Shown: piece after piece, positions 43,493 to 53,108 of the stretch
Position numbering within the stretch: the stretch's first letter is position 1
Layout of the letters: each line of letters begins with the position of its first letter
From: a bacterium
Lineage (GTDB): Bacteria > Bacteroidota > Bacteroidia > Cytophagales > Cyclobacteriaceae
Direction: 5' to 3'
DNA: 64,000 bases
Assembly: GCA_024743255.1 (NCBI GenBank)
Contig: JANSWY010000004.1
Span: 1-64,000, forward strand
Program-made: the position numbers and the translations under genes
Notes under the pieces: generated by a model
What the model was told of the DNA's origin: nothing
Seen by the model: the letters and a program-made list of their open reading frames with translations, nothing else
The model's database searches: none

Positions 43493-45283
43493 ATGAGGGA
43501 TATTATTGTAGGATTTTTTTGTTTTTTATTTGGAAATTTAGCGTTTTCGCAAAATTCTTCTGAATTATTGAAAATTACGCAAATCAAAGATTCGATTTTT
43601 CTGATAAGTAACGAGTCAAACAGATTGCCAATCACAGATCTTAAGGAATCGAAGATCGCAGTGCTTCATTTAGGTAATGATTCAACCCAAATTTTCCAAA
43701 CAAGAATAAAAGATTACAGTATTGCTGATCATTACTTCCTGAAACATGAAAATGATATTCAAAAGTTTCATAATAATGTGCTGAGCTATAATGTGGTAAT
43801 TGTAGCTTACTATCAGGAGGGTGTATATCAATCATTATTAGAATATCTGAACGATTGGCAGGACCAAATGGCCATCATTCACGTGGTTATGCAAACCTCT
43901 GAGTTTTTTAACAACAACAATCAATTCGATCAATCCGAAACTGTAATTCATGTGAATGGTTCGTCCAGTCTACATCAGGACCTTGCAGCTCAGGCTGTAT
44001 TTGGAGGTATAACTTTAAAAAGTAGAAAGCAGGAGGTGCTACTTGCTAGGAATAGATTGGGTTTTGTAATACCAGAGCAACTTGGGTTAAATGGTGATTC
44101 TCTTGAAATCAAAATTGATTCGGTGGTTTACGAAGGATTAATGAAAAAAGCATTTCCTGGTTGCCAAATTTTGGTAGCCAAGGATGGTAATGTGTTTTTT
44201 CATAAGACTTACGGATATCATACATATGACAGTATCAGGGAAGTACAAAAACAGAATATTTATGACCTTGCCTCAGTAACCAAGGTGACAGGAGCAACAG
44301 CTGGTATTATGAAATTGCATGATGCAGGACTGTTTGATTTGGATGCTCCAGCAAAGACCTACTGGCCACATTTTAAATTATCTAATAAGGCTAACCTCAC
44401 ATTCAGATCCATTTTAGCACATAATGCAAGATTGAAATCATGGATTCCTTATTGGAAGTCCACTATTAGAAAGAATGGAAGTTACAAGTGGAATACCTTG
44501 TCCAATCAACAATCAGAAAGGTTTCCAATTCAATTAACTGAGGATTTATACTTACATAAGAATTACAAGAAGAAAATCTATTGGAAAATCCGGAAGTCAA
44601 ATCTCAATATGAATCCTGGATACGTATACTCTGGCTTATCATTTTATTTGTACCCCGAAATTATTAAAAGAATATCTGGGATTGAATATGAGAGTTTTTT
44701 GAAATCCATGTTCTATGAGCCACTTGGTGCCAACACACTGACATTTAATGCAGGCAAGCAATATTCACTTGAAGAAATCATTCCTACAGAAATTGATACA
44801 TTCTTCAGGAAAACTCAATTACATGGTGTAGTTCATGACGAGGGTGCTGCAATGATGGATGGGGTTTCTGGTAATGCTGGATTATTTGGTACAGCAATAG
44901 ACCTTGCGAAAATGTGGCAAATGTTTCTCAACATGGGAGAGTATGGAGGTAAACGGTATTTGTCCAATCAGACAGTACGGAAGTTTACCACATGTCAATA
45001 CTGTGAAGAAGGTAATAGGAGAGGGCTTGGATTTGATAAGCCATTAATTGAATATCATCCTGATAAAAGTAGTGTAGCTGAAGGGACAAGCCCTGAAAGT
45101 TTTGGTCATAGTGGATACACTGGCACATTTGTATGGGCAGATCCGGAGAATAATGTGCTATTCATTTTTTTATCCAATAGGGTCTATCCATCAAGAGACA
45201 ATAGATTGATCTATCAATTGAGTATTCGTCCAAGAATTCATAGTATCATATACAATGAGCTAGAGAAGGCCACTCAGGAATAA
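43493..45283 (+). CDS. Serine hydrolase with a remnant GH3 C-terminal domain
   Basis: 596 residues. A signal peptide (about 1-19) is followed by about 180 residues resembling the GH3 C-terminal sandwich of Bacteroidota GH3-beta-lactamase fusions ('LPITDLKESKIAVLHLG', 'YNVVIVAYYQ', 'AAQAVFGGITLK'). The C-terminal beta-lactamase fold (about 205-590) has SVTK at 261-264, YSG at 379-381 and FGHSGYTGT. The catalytic GH3 N-terminal domain of full-length fusions (about 970 residues) is absent. Serine hydrolase activity looks intact; the GH3 part probably only assists folding. Confidence 0.75.
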   Translation: MRDIIVGFFCFLFGNLAFSQNSSELLKITQIKDSIFLISNESNRLPITDLKESKIAVLHLGNDSTQIFQTRIKDYSIADHYFLKHENDIQKFHNNVLSYNVVIVAYYQEGVYQSLLEYLNDWQDQMAIIHVVMQTSEFFNNNNQFDQSETVIHVNGSSSLHQDLAAQAVFGGITLKSRKQEVLLARNRLGFVIPEQLGLNGDSLEIKIDSVVYEGLMKKAFPGCQILVAKDGNVFFHKTYGYHTYDSIREVQKQNIYDLASVTKVTGATAGIMKLHDAGLFDLDAPAKTYWPHFKLSNKANLTFRSILAHNARLKSWIPYWKSTIRKNGSYKWNTLSNQQSERFPIQLTEDLYLHKNYKKKIYWKIRKSNLNMNPGYVYSGLSFYLYPEIIKRISGIEYESFLKSMFYEPLGANTLTFNAGKQYSLEEIIPTEIDTFFRKTQLHGVVHDEGAAMMDGVSGNAGLFGTAIDLAKMWQMFLNMGEYGGKRYLSNQTVRKFTTCQYCEEGNRRGLGFDKPLIEYHPDKSSVAEGTSPESFGHSGYTGTFVWADPENNVLFIFLSNRVYPSRDNRLIYQLSIRPRIHSIIYNELEKATQE

Positions 45284-45421
45284 TGGGGAAAACCCAAATT
45301 TACTTGTAACAGCATTTTTCGGTTTTACCATTAAAAATTCCGGTTCATCTAACATACTTAGTGTATTAATAGTTATGTGAGTAATTTCAAACCAAGTTTT
45401 AATTATTAAACACACTCAGCT

Positions 45422-45598
45422 ATGAAAAATTTATTGCAAACCCTAAAGTTCGGTATCATCTATACTTTTAAAACTACATTCCAGGGATGGAAGGTTGTTT
45501 ACCAGGAAGCTCATGATGCTTGGGCAATTATTAAAGACAACAAAGTATATTGCTTAGATACCAAAGAAAGTTGTTACGAATACGTTTGTTTGGCATAA
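45422..45598 (+). CDS. 58-residue small protein
   Basis: A 58-codon open frame starting MKNLLQTLKFGIIYTFKTTF and ending KESCYEYVCLA, with a 'GWKVVYQEAHDAWAII' middle. Basic and aromatic; three Cys in the second half. Located between the serine hydrolase gene and the respiratory operon. It could be a real small protein; I recognise no family. Confidence 0.45.
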   Translation: MKNLLQTLKFGIIYTFKTTFQGWKVVYQEAHDAWAIIKDNKVYCLDTKESCYEYVCLA

Positions 45599-46045
45599 TG
45601 AATTGCCGAAATATTTCACTTACCAACAACTTACTTTTCCCTGATCAATCTTATTGCTAACCTAACCTTTTTACCCGGTTACCCAGTTTCCCATTGAGGT
45701 ATACCAGTCACTCCCCAATTTTTCCTACTAACAGGCAATAATTGCCTTCCAACATTGCTTCATGGCCTTTTTGAATAATTAGCCAAATTTTATTTGGTCA
45801 ATTACCAATTGTTATATATGGTGAATTAACCATCCATAAAAAGTTCCGACAAGTCATTATTTAAAGCGATTCTAAATAAGAATATTTCCCCTCGTTTGCA
45901 CCCTGTAAACCATTGATTTGTAGTTGGTTAACTTTTTCCTTAATATTAACGTAAGGGCCGAACGAATTTCATGTCAAAAATCACCTTTGAAAAACAGTAA
46001 CCCCATATTACATTTGTGCTGTTCTGATTCGGACGGAGATCGATA
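45599..46045. other. Long leader region of the respiratory operon
   Basis: 447 AT-rich bases before actA. A short inverted repeat (GGCAAT/ATTGCC, about 45735-45747) and a clear promoter near its right end (separate entry) are present. Otherwise no gene or repeat is seen. Confidence 0.5.
45986..46016 (+). promoter_or_regulatory. Promoter of the ACIII-cox operon
   Basis: TTTG at 45986-45989 and TACATTTG at 46009-46016, 19 bases apart, match the Bacteroidota consensus TTG-(17-23)-TAnnTTTG. The predicted transcription start (about 46023) is 23 bases from the ActA ATG at 46046 and 44 from the alternative ATG at 46067. Confidence 0.65.
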
Positions 46046-47350
46046 ATGGATATAAAAACAACTTCAATGTTTAAAAGAGTCAATTTTACTCACCTTTCAC
46101 TTCTTATATTTTTCTTCACTTTAACGGCATTAAACCCTTCAATCGCACAGGACGATGATGGTATTCCTACTGATCCAGCTGTGATCAGCGCCGGGGAGAA
46201 ACTTTTCAATGGTAACTGTAAGACATGTCACCAGGTTCACAAGAAGGTAATTGGTCCAGCACTTAAAGATGTTTGGACAAGAGTTCCACAACCAGCAGTT
46301 CCCTGGATTACTGCTTTTGTTAAAAACTCATCAGCAGTAATTGCTAGTGGAGATGAGTACGCTGTTAATCTTTATGAGGAGTATAATAAGACTCAAATGA
46401 CGTCTTTTGCTTTCAAGGATGATCAGATACTATCCATTATAGCTTATGTGAAAGCTGAAAGTGCAAACGTTCCTGAGGAAAAAGTAGTTGACAATGGTGG
46501 AAATCAAGGTGGTGGAGATCAGACTGCTAATGCAAGTGTAGACTCTGGATATCTTACAGCAATCCTTGTTATACTTATAGTGGTTCTTGTACTTATACTA
46601 ATAGTATTAGGAATTATCGTAAACGTACTTACGAAATACTTAAAAGATAAGAAAGACTTAGAGGAGGATGACGCTGAGGTTGTTAACCAAACATTCGATC
46701 TGGGTAAGCTTGCTAAGAGCAATGGTGTTATCGGATTGGTAATTTTCCTTTTCGTAGCAATCATGATGAAAGCAGGTATTGATGGTTTGTTCACTGTTGG
46801 TGTTCAACAAAACTATCAGCCAAGTCAGCCAATTGCATTCTCTCACAAGATCCACGCGGGTCAATATGAGATTGATTGTAACTATTGTCATACAGGAGTA
46901 AGAAAAGCGAAATCTGCTAACATCCCTTCTGCAAACATCTGTATGAACTGCCACACTGCAATCAAAACTGATTCTGAGCAAATTCAAAAAATATATGCGG
47001 CGATAGACTACAATCCTGAAACTCAGGAATATGGTCCAAACACTAAACCAATCGAGTGGGTTAGAATTCATAACCTTCCTGATCTGGCTTATTTTAACCA
47101 CTCACAACACGTGAAGGTTGGTGGTCTTGAGTGTGAAACTTGCCACGGTGAGATCAAGGAAATGGATGTTGTTTATCAATACGCTCCATTAACTATGGGA
47201 TGGTGTATCAATTGCCATAGAGAAACTGAGGTCAACTCTAAAGGAAATGCTTACTATGATAATCTTGTAGAGATTCATGAGGCTAAGAGTAAAGACCCAA
47301 TGACAGTAGAGGACATTGGAGGTTTAGAATGTTCTAAGTGTCACTATTAA
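46046..47350 (+). CDS. actA: ActA: fused monoheme and pentaheme cytochrome c of alternative complex III
   Basis: 434 residues. Signal peptide (about 1-35), then a monoheme cytochrome c domain with CKTCH (58-62), a membrane helix (about 169-193), a second helix (about 227-243), and a pentaheme domain with five more sites: CNYCH 278-282, CMNCH 299-303, CETCH 363-367, CINCH 387-391, CSKCH 429-433. In the model ACIII the monoheme and pentaheme proteins are separate. ActA takes electrons from the quinol-oxidising core and passes them towards the oxidase. The alternative start at 46067 (Met8) is also plausible. First gene of a long rightward operon. Confidence 0.93.
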   Translation: MDIKTTSMFKRVNFTHLSLLIFFFTLTALNPSIAQDDDGIPTDPAVISAGEKLFNGNCKTCHQVHKKVIGPALKDVWTRVPQPAVPWITAFVKNSSAVIASGDEYAVNLYEEYNKTQMTSFAFKDDQILSIIAYVKAESANVPEEKVVDNGGNQGGGDQTANASVDSGYLTAILVILIVVLVLILIVLGIIVNVLTKYLKDKKDLEEDDAEVVNQTFDLGKLAKSNGVIGLVIFLFVAIMMKAGIDGLFTVGVQQNYQPSQPIAFSHKIHAGQYEIDCNYCHTGVRKAKSANIPSANICMNCHTAIKTDSEQIQKIYAAIDYNPETQEYGPNTKPIEWVRIHNLPDLAYFNHSQHVKVGGLECETCHGEIKEMDVVYQYAPLTMGWCINCHRETEVNSKGNAYYDNLVEIHEAKSKDPMTVEDIGGLECSKCHY

Positions 47351-47411
47351 TATTATAATCGGATTTTCAAAATACATCAGTTAACGGACTGATTCTGAAG
47401 CAATAAACTAA

Positions 47412-50400
47412 ATGAAAGAAACGAAGAAAGTATACTGGAAAGGGCTTGAGCAACTGACCAATAACGTTGAATTCGTTAAAAATGCCGATAAAGAATTTCC
47501 TGAATATTTACCCATCAATGAAAATGAAGAGGAGGGACCTAATAGAAGAGACTTCCTTAAAATGATGGGATTTGGGATCGCGGCGGTCTCACTTGCTGCC
47601 TGCGAGGCACCTGTTAGAAAAGCAATTCCTTATGTAAAGAAACCAGTAGATGTGGATCCTAGTGTTCCTAACTACTACGCTTCTACCTACTTTGTTGGAA
47701 ATGACTACAATTCAGTAGTAGTTAAAACAAGAGAAGGTCGACCTATTAAAATTGATGGAAACAAATACTCTGAAGTAACTGGAGGTGGTTCATCAACTCA
47801 GGCTGAAGCGTCAGTTCTTTCATTATACGATAAGCAAAGATATACTGACCCTCAAATAGCTGGTAAAAAAGCAACTTGGGAAGATGTAGATAGCCAGGTA
47901 GGTGCTGCTCTTGGTGCTGCTAACAAAATCACAATTGTTAGTTACACTAATTTCAGTCCATCAACTCAGGCTGCAATCGCTGCTTTCACTGAGAGATACG
48001 GAAATGTAGATCACGTAATGTACGATCCGAATTCTTCTCATGGAGTATTGGAAGCTAACCTTGCTTCTTTCGGGAAAAGAACTTTAGCAACTTATGATTA
48101 TTCTAAAGCAAAGACTATCGTAAGTGTTAATGCTGATTTCCTCGGAGCTTCATTAAATCACTCAATGAATAACAAGCAGTTTGCTCAGTCAAGAAAGCTT
48201 GGAGATAATAAGAAAGACATGTCAAGGTTATACACCTTCGAGTCTAACTTCTCTCTAACTGGAGCAAACTCTGATTATAGAACACCTATCAAACCTTCTC
48301 AGGAAGGTAAAACTGTAGTAGCGCTTTACAACTTAGTTGCTAAGGGGTTAGGTCAGGCTGGTCTTGGATCTACAAGTGAAGAGAAACTTCCTAACATACA
48401 GAAAGCTGCTAAAGACCTAGTTGCTGCAAAAGGTGCTTCAGTAGTAGTAGCTGGATCAAATGATGTAAATGTTCAAATCGTTGTAAATGGTTTGAATAGC
48501 TTACTTGGAAGCTACGGTACTACAATAGATCTTGATAAAGAATCTTACCTAAGACAAGGTGATGACAAGAAAATGAGCCAATTCGTTGCTGACGCTAAGT
48601 CTGGAACTGCTGGTGCACTTGTCTTCTTTAACTGTAATCCAGTTTATGATCACCCTAAAGGAGCTGAATTAGCTACTGCGATAGGTAAAGCTTCTATTTC
48701 AATTTCTACTTCTGATAGAATAGACGAAACGTCAAAGGCTTGTAAAGTTGTTGCTCCGGATCATCACTATTTGGAGTCTTGGAATGACTTCCGACCTGTA
48801 AAAGGACATTACAGCTTATCACAGCCTACAATTCAAAATATTTTTAACACCAGACAAGCACAAGTATCATTCTTGACTTGGGCAGGTGCTGAAAACACTG
48901 ACTACTACACTTACATCCAGGACAACTGGAAAGCTCAGGGAATGGGAGAAGGTAACTTCCAAACGTTCTTTGATAAGTGTTTATTAGAAGGTGTTTATAA
49001 AAACTTCACTGCTGGTGAGCAACCTGCTTTCGCTGGTGATGTAAATGCTGCTGGTTCAGCTGTAGCATCTGGTAAAGCTGGAAGTGGTTTAGAGTTGTTA
49101 GTATATGAAAATGCAGCATTAAGTGCTGGTTTCCAGGCTAATAACCCTTGGTTACAAGAAATGCCGGACCCAATTACAAAAGCATGTTGGGAAAACTATG
49201 TAACTGTATCGCCTAAACATTGGGATGATCTAGGCCTAAAATTAGGTGACATGGATACTCAGTTGGCAGATGTTTCTGTTAACGGCGTAACAATGAAATT
49301 ACCTGTATTGTCTCAACCAGGTCAAGCTGATGGTACTGTAGGTATCGCACTTGGTTACGGTAGAACATCAGGAGGTAAAGTAGCAGACGGAGTTGGAGCT
49401 AATGTTTACCCTGTTCTTGCAACAAAGAGTGGTGTTAACTCACTGGCTGCAAGCGGAGTATCAATCACTTTAACTGGTGAGGCTTACAAAGTAGCACAAA
49501 CACAAACTGCACAGACTTATTCTGGTAGAGAGTTTGTAGTTCAGGAAAGTGTTCTTAAAAACTATCAGGAAGATCCTTCTGCTGGAAGACATACTTTACC
49601 AATTACAGACGCAAGCGGTAATAAGAACCACCCATACGCAATTACGCTTTGGAATGGTCACGAATATAACAACCACCATTGGGGTATGGCAATTGATCTT
49701 AACTCTTGTACGGGTTGTGGATCTTGTACGGTTGCTTGCCAGGTTGAGAACAACATTCCTGTAGTAGGAAAGACAGAAGTTCTTAACAGAAGAGAAATGA
49801 GTTGGTTAAGAATTGATAGATACTATAGCTATGATGCTGATCAAATCACTGATGAGACTGGTATCAAAGATGAGTTGAATATCAAAGAAACTGCCGCTGC
49901 TAACCCTGAGGTTGTATTCCAGCCAATGATGTGTCAGCAGTGTAACAACGCTCCTTGTGAGACTGTATGTCCAGTTGCTGCAACTACACACAGTTCGGAA
50001 GGACTTAACCAAATGACTTACAACAGATGTATTGGTACTAGATACTGTGCTAACAACTGTCCATATAAAGTAAGAAGATTCAACTGGTTTAAATACCACG
50101 ATAATAAGCAGTTCGATAAGAACCTTGCAATGAACAATGACCTGGGTAAAATGGTATTGAACCCGGATGTTACTGTTAGAGCAAGAGGTGTTATGGAAAA
50201 ATGTACATTCTGTGTACAAAGAATCCAGGCTGGAAAACTTGAAGCAAGAAAAGAGAGCAGAAGACCAGAAGATGGTGAAATCAACACTGCTTGTGCTTCT
50301 TCTTGTCCAAGTGAAGCGCTTGTATTTGGAGACATGAAAGATCCAAATAGTAGAATTTCTCAACTATTGAAAATAGAGAGAAAAGACAAGATGGCGATGG

Positions 50401-50513
50401 CTAAAGAGCCAAGAGCATTCCACGCATTGGAAGAATTGAGAGTTATGCCAAATGTTTGGTACTTAACTAAGATTAGAAATAAAGACGAATCTAAAAACGA
50501 GGCACACGCTTAA
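47412..50513 (+). CDS. actB: ActB: iron-sulfur and molybdopterin-oxidoreductase-like subunit of ACIII
   Basis: 1033 residues. The N terminus has a twin-arginine motif RRDFLK (about 44-49) with a lipobox-like SLAAC just after, indicating Tat export and possibly lipid anchoring. Residues about 80-720 are related to molybdopterin oxidoreductases (ACIII homologues lack the cofactor). The C-terminal ferredoxin-like part has CTGCGSC-x3-C from Cys766, CQQCNNAPC, CIGTRYCANNC and CTFCVQR/CASSCP, giving binding sites for one [3Fe-4S] and three [4Fe-4S] clusters in the family. It carries electrons from the quinol site in ActC to ActA. Confidence 0.92.
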   Translation: MKETKKVYWKGLEQLTNNVEFVKNADKEFPEYLPINENEEEGPNRRDFLKMMGFGIAAVSLAACEAPVRKAIPYVKKPVDVDPSVPNYYASTYFVGNDYNSVVVKTREGRPIKIDGNKYSEVTGGGSSTQAEASVLSLYDKQRYTDPQIAGKKATWEDVDSQVGAALGAANKITIVSYTNFSPSTQAAIAAFTERYGNVDHVMYDPNSSHGVLEANLASFGKRTLATYDYSKAKTIVSVNADFLGASLNHSMNNKQFAQSRKLGDNKKDMSRLYTFESNFSLTGANSDYRTPIKPSQEGKTVVALYNLVAKGLGQAGLGSTSEEKLPNIQKAAKDLVAAKGASVVVAGSNDVNVQIVVNGLNSLLGSYGTTIDLDKESYLRQGDDKKMSQFVADAKSGTAGALVFFNCNPVYDHPKGAELATAIGKASISISTSDRIDETSKACKVVAPDHHYLESWNDFRPVKGHYSLSQPTIQNIFNTRQAQVSFLTWAGAENTDYYTYIQDNWKAQGMGEGNFQTFFDKCLLEGVYKNFTAGEQPAFAGDVNAAGSAVASGKAGSGLELLVYENAALSAGFQANNPWLQEMPDPITKACWENYVTVSPKHWDDLGLKLGDMDTQLADVSVNGVTMKLPVLSQPGQADGTVGIALGYGRTSGGKVADGVGANVYPVLATKSGVNSLAASGVSITLTGEAYKVAQTQTAQTYSGREFVVQESVLKNYQEDPSAGRHTLPITDASGNKNHPYAITLWNGHEYNNHHWGMAIDLNSCTGCGSCTVACQVENNIPVVGKTEVLNRREMSWLRIDRYYSYDADQITDETGIKDELNIKETAAANPEVVFQPMMCQQCNNAPCETVCPVAATTHSSEGLNQMTYNRCIGTRYCANNCPYKVRRFNWFKYHDNKQFDKNLAMNNDLGKMVLNPDVTVRARGVMEKCTFCVQRIQAGKLEARKESRRPEDGEINTACASSCPSEALVFGDMKDPNSRISQLLKIERKDKMAMAKEPRAFHALEELRVMPNVWYLTKIRNKDESKNEAHA

Positions 50514-50523
50514 TTAATAAATT

Positions 50524-51930
50524 ATGATTGCAGAATCCGCAATTCGCGAACCTTTAGTTACCGGTGGGAAAACCGCCCACGACGTTACCAACGATATCGC
50601 TGGTAGGGTAGAAGATAAACCTGCACCATCATGGCTTTTAGCCATGGCTATTTCATTGGGCTGTCTGGCTGTTGGAGGCTATGCAGTTGCTATGACCCTT
50701 TGGGATGGAATAGGAATGTGGGGATTAAATAAAACTGTAGGATGGGCCTGGGATATCACCAACTTCGTATGGTGGGTAGGTATCGGTCATGCCGGAACTT
50801 TGATTTCAGCGATTCTCCTACTATTCAGACAAAGATGGAGAATGTCCATCAACAGAGCTGCTGAGGCGATGACTATCTTCGCTGTAATATGCGCGGCAAT
50901 GTTCCCGGTACTTCACATGGGTAGACCATGGTTGGGATTCTACTGGGCGTTACCTCTGCCAAACACATTTGGATCCCTTTGGGTGAACTTCAACTCACCA
51001 CTTCTTTGGGACGTGTTTGCAATCTCGACTTATTTCTCAGTTTCTCTTGTTTTCTGGTACATCGGACTTATCCCTGATTTCGCAACAATTAGAGACAGAG
51101 CAAAGAATAAGATTTCAGCAGCCGTTTACGGAGCATTAAGTTTCGGGTGGGATGGAGCTGCTAAGACTTGGAGTAGATATGAAACAGTTGCATTGGTACT
51201 TGCAGGACTTGCAACACCACTGGTACTTTCAGTACATACAATTGTATCATTTGATTTTGCAACTTCAGTAATACCAGGATGGCACACCACGATTTTCCCT
51301 CCATACTTCGTAGCAGGAGCGATTTTCTCTGGATTTGCAATGGTATTAACACTTCTTATCGTAACTAGAAAAGTTTATAAGTTAGAAGACTACATTACAA
51401 TTCAGCACATTGAAATGATGAACATTGTAATCATCATAACTGGTTCAATTGTAGGTATAGCATATATAACTGAGTTTTTTATCGCAGCTTATTCAGGAGT
51501 TGAAGCTGAGCAGTATGCTTTCATTAACAGAGCATCAGGTCCTTACTGGTGGGCATATTGGTCAATGATGACTTGTAATGTGATTTCTCCTCAGTTATTC
51601 TGGTTCAAGAAAATTAGAACAAACATTGCTTCCACATTCATTCTTTCGATTATTGTAAACATCGGAATGTGGTTTGAAAGATTTGTAATTATTGTTACTT
51701 CACTTCATAGAGACTTCTTACCATCAAGTTGGGCTATGTTCTACCCAACTAAGTATGACATGGGAGTTTACCTATTCACTTTCGGATTATTCTTTACTGC
51801 ATTTTTCTTATTCGCCAAGTTCTTCCCAGTGATCAACATGGCTGAGGTTAAGAGTATTCTTAAAGCAACAGGTGAAGGTGCTGGTTCAAGTTCTCAAGTG
51901 GCTCAAGAAGCTGAAAAAATAGAAAATTAA
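50524..51930 (+). CDS. actC: ActC: NrfD-like quinol-oxidising membrane subunit of ACIII
   Basis: 468 residues with about ten membrane helices. Typical NrfD/PsrC features are the N-terminal '[10 protein letters not shown]', '[20 protein letters not shown]' (about 80-99) and the conserved '[12 protein letters not shown]'. This subunit holds the quinol-binding site and, by homology, a proton-conducting half-channel. It lies 10 bases after actB. Confidence 0.92.
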   Translation: MIAESAIREPLVTGGKTAHDVTNDIAGRVEDKPAPSWLLAMAISLGCLAVGGYAVAMTLWDGIGMWGLNKTVGWAWDITNFVWWVGIGHAGTLISAILLLFRQRWRMSINRAAEAMTIFAVICAAMFPVLHMGRPWLGFYWALPLPNTFGSLWVNFNSPLLWDVFAISTYFSVSLVFWYIGLIPDFATIRDRAKNKISAAVYGALSFGWDGAAKTWSRYETVALVLAGLATPLVLSVHTIVSFDFATSVIPGWHTTIFPPYFVAGAIFSGFAMVLTLLIVTRKVYKLEDYITIQHIEMMNIVIIITGSIVGIAYITEFFIAAYSGVEAEQYAFINRASGPYWWAYWSMMTCNVISPQLFWFKKIRTNIASTFILSIIVNIGMWFERFVIIVTSLHRDFLPSSWAMFYPTKYDMGVYLFTFGLFFTAFFLFAKFFPVINMAEVKSILKATGEGAGSSSQVAQEAEKIEN

Positions 51931-51931
51931 T

Positions 51932-52459
51932 ATGGAAGGCGGAAAGAACTATATATTAGGAGTTTTTGACGATGAGGATGTACTTCTGAAAGGCATCAAG
52001 GACGTCAGACAATCTGGAATTAAAATTCAGGAAGTGTATTCACCATTTCCAGTTCACGGAATTGACGATGCACTAGGATATAGAAGATCGAGACTTTCAA
52101 TCGCTGCTTTCATATTTGGAATGTGCGGTACTTCACTGGCATTGATCATGCAAATTGGAATGCTGGGAGTTGATTGGCCAATGATCATCGGTGGTAAAGA
52201 TCACGTAGCGTTACCTGACTTTATTCCTGTGACATTTGAGTTAACAGTACTATTAGCAGCATTTGGTATGGTAGGTACATTCATGGTGATAAGTAATTTG
52301 AAACCATGGGGTAAGCCAAGAATATATGATTTAAGAATTACTGATGACAAGCACGTAATGGCAGTCGATATTGCAGCTAATGATGCAACTGAAGACGACA
52401 TTAAGAAAGTACTACAAAGTGCAGGTGCTGTTGAAGTGAATAACAAAGATTTTGAATAA
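51932..52459 (+). CDS. actD: ActD: DUF3341 membrane subunit of ACIII
   Basis: 175 residues of the DUF3341 family: a cytoplasmic N-terminal ferredoxin-like domain ('ILGVFDDEDVLLKGIKDVRQ'), 'YSPFPVHGIDDALGYRRSRL', then two membrane helices (about 58-80 and 97-119) and an acidic C-terminal tail. A small two-helix subunit in ACIII structures, helping to anchor the complex. Its start is 1 base after the actC stop. Confidence 0.92.
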   Translation: MEGGKNYILGVFDDEDVLLKGIKDVRQSGIKIQEVYSPFPVHGIDDALGYRRSRLSIAAFIFGMCGTSLALIMQIGMLGVDWPMIIGGKDHVALPDFIPVTFELTVLLAAFGMVGTFMVISNLKPWGKPRIYDLRITDDKHVMAVDIAANDATEDDIKKVLQSAGAVEVNNKDFE

Positions 52460-52475
52460 GAGAACAACTCATAAA

Positions 52476-53096
52476 ATGAAAAGAAACCTAACACGATTTT
52501 CAGGATTTGTTCTAGCAGTTTACATGCTTGCGGGATGTGCTGCAAAGGACGATTATCCTGGTTTGGAATATGCACCTCAGATGTATCATTCTACACCTTA
52601 TGAGCCATTGTCTCAAATTCAAAACGAAGAAATTGGATCATGGTTAGATTCTAACCCTGAGGATGAGCACGGTGAGTTTTATAACTCTAACCCTTACAAT
52701 GCTCACGGTATGACCATGAGAGAACCTGTTGCCAATACTGTAAGAAGGGGAGAAGATCTTCCTTACAGATATGCAAAAGATGATTTAGAACTAGCAGCAG
52801 CTGAATTAACTAGCCCGCTAGAGGATTCTAAATCAGTGGTTAAAGAAGGTAAAGCACTTTACGATAGATTCTGTGAGCACTGCCATGGTAAAACTGGTCA
52901 GGGTGACGGACTTGTAGGAGAAGTATTCTTAGGAGTTCCTGTTTATAACTCTGCAGCTCTTAAAGATGTATCTGAAGGTCATATCTTTCATGTTATCACA
53001 ATGGGTAAAGGAAGAATGGGTGCACACGCATCTCAACTTAGTGTTGAGGAGAGATGGAAGGTTGTGAAATATGTTCAAACATTACAAAAGCAATAA
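52476..53096 (+). CDS. actE: ActE: monoheme cytochrome c lipoprotein of ACIII
   Basis: 206 residues. The ATG at 52476 is taken as the start because a TTG further upstream would overlap actD and precede the signal peptide by eight residues. Lipoprotein signal (lipobox LAGC, about residues 18-21) and a C-terminal monoheme cytochrome c domain with CEHCHGKTGQGDG and the axial Met in 'MGKGRMGAH'. It is the second c-type cytochrome next to fused ActA and probably hands electrons to the oxidase. Confidence 0.92.
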   Translation: MKRNLTRFSGFVLAVYMLAGCAAKDDYPGLEYAPQMYHSTPYEPLSQIQNEEIGSWLDSNPEDEHGEFYNSNPYNAHGMTMREPVANTVRRGEDLPYRYAKDDLELAAAELTSPLEDSKSVVKEGKALYDRFCEHCHGKTGQGDGLVGEVFLGVPVYNSAALKDVSEGHIFHVITMGKGRMGAHASQLSVEERWKVVKYVQTLQKQ

Positions 53097-53108
53097 TTGA
53101 TTCAGACA

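Noticed and set aside
44261-44290. Functional GH3 glycosidase activity for the serine hydrolase
   Set aside because: The catalytic GH3 N-terminal domain is missing; only a C-terminal-like remnant is seen.
49806-50363. A 185-codon minus-strand frame antisense to actB (and two further ones nearby)
   Set aside because: It is an antisense shadow of the ferredoxin-like part of actB, rich in Ser/Val/Cys from reversed codons.
47412-50513. ActB as a true molybdenum enzyme
   Set aside because: Position within an ACIII operon and ferredoxin arrangement mark it as ActB, which in characterised complexes has lost the molybdenum cofactor.
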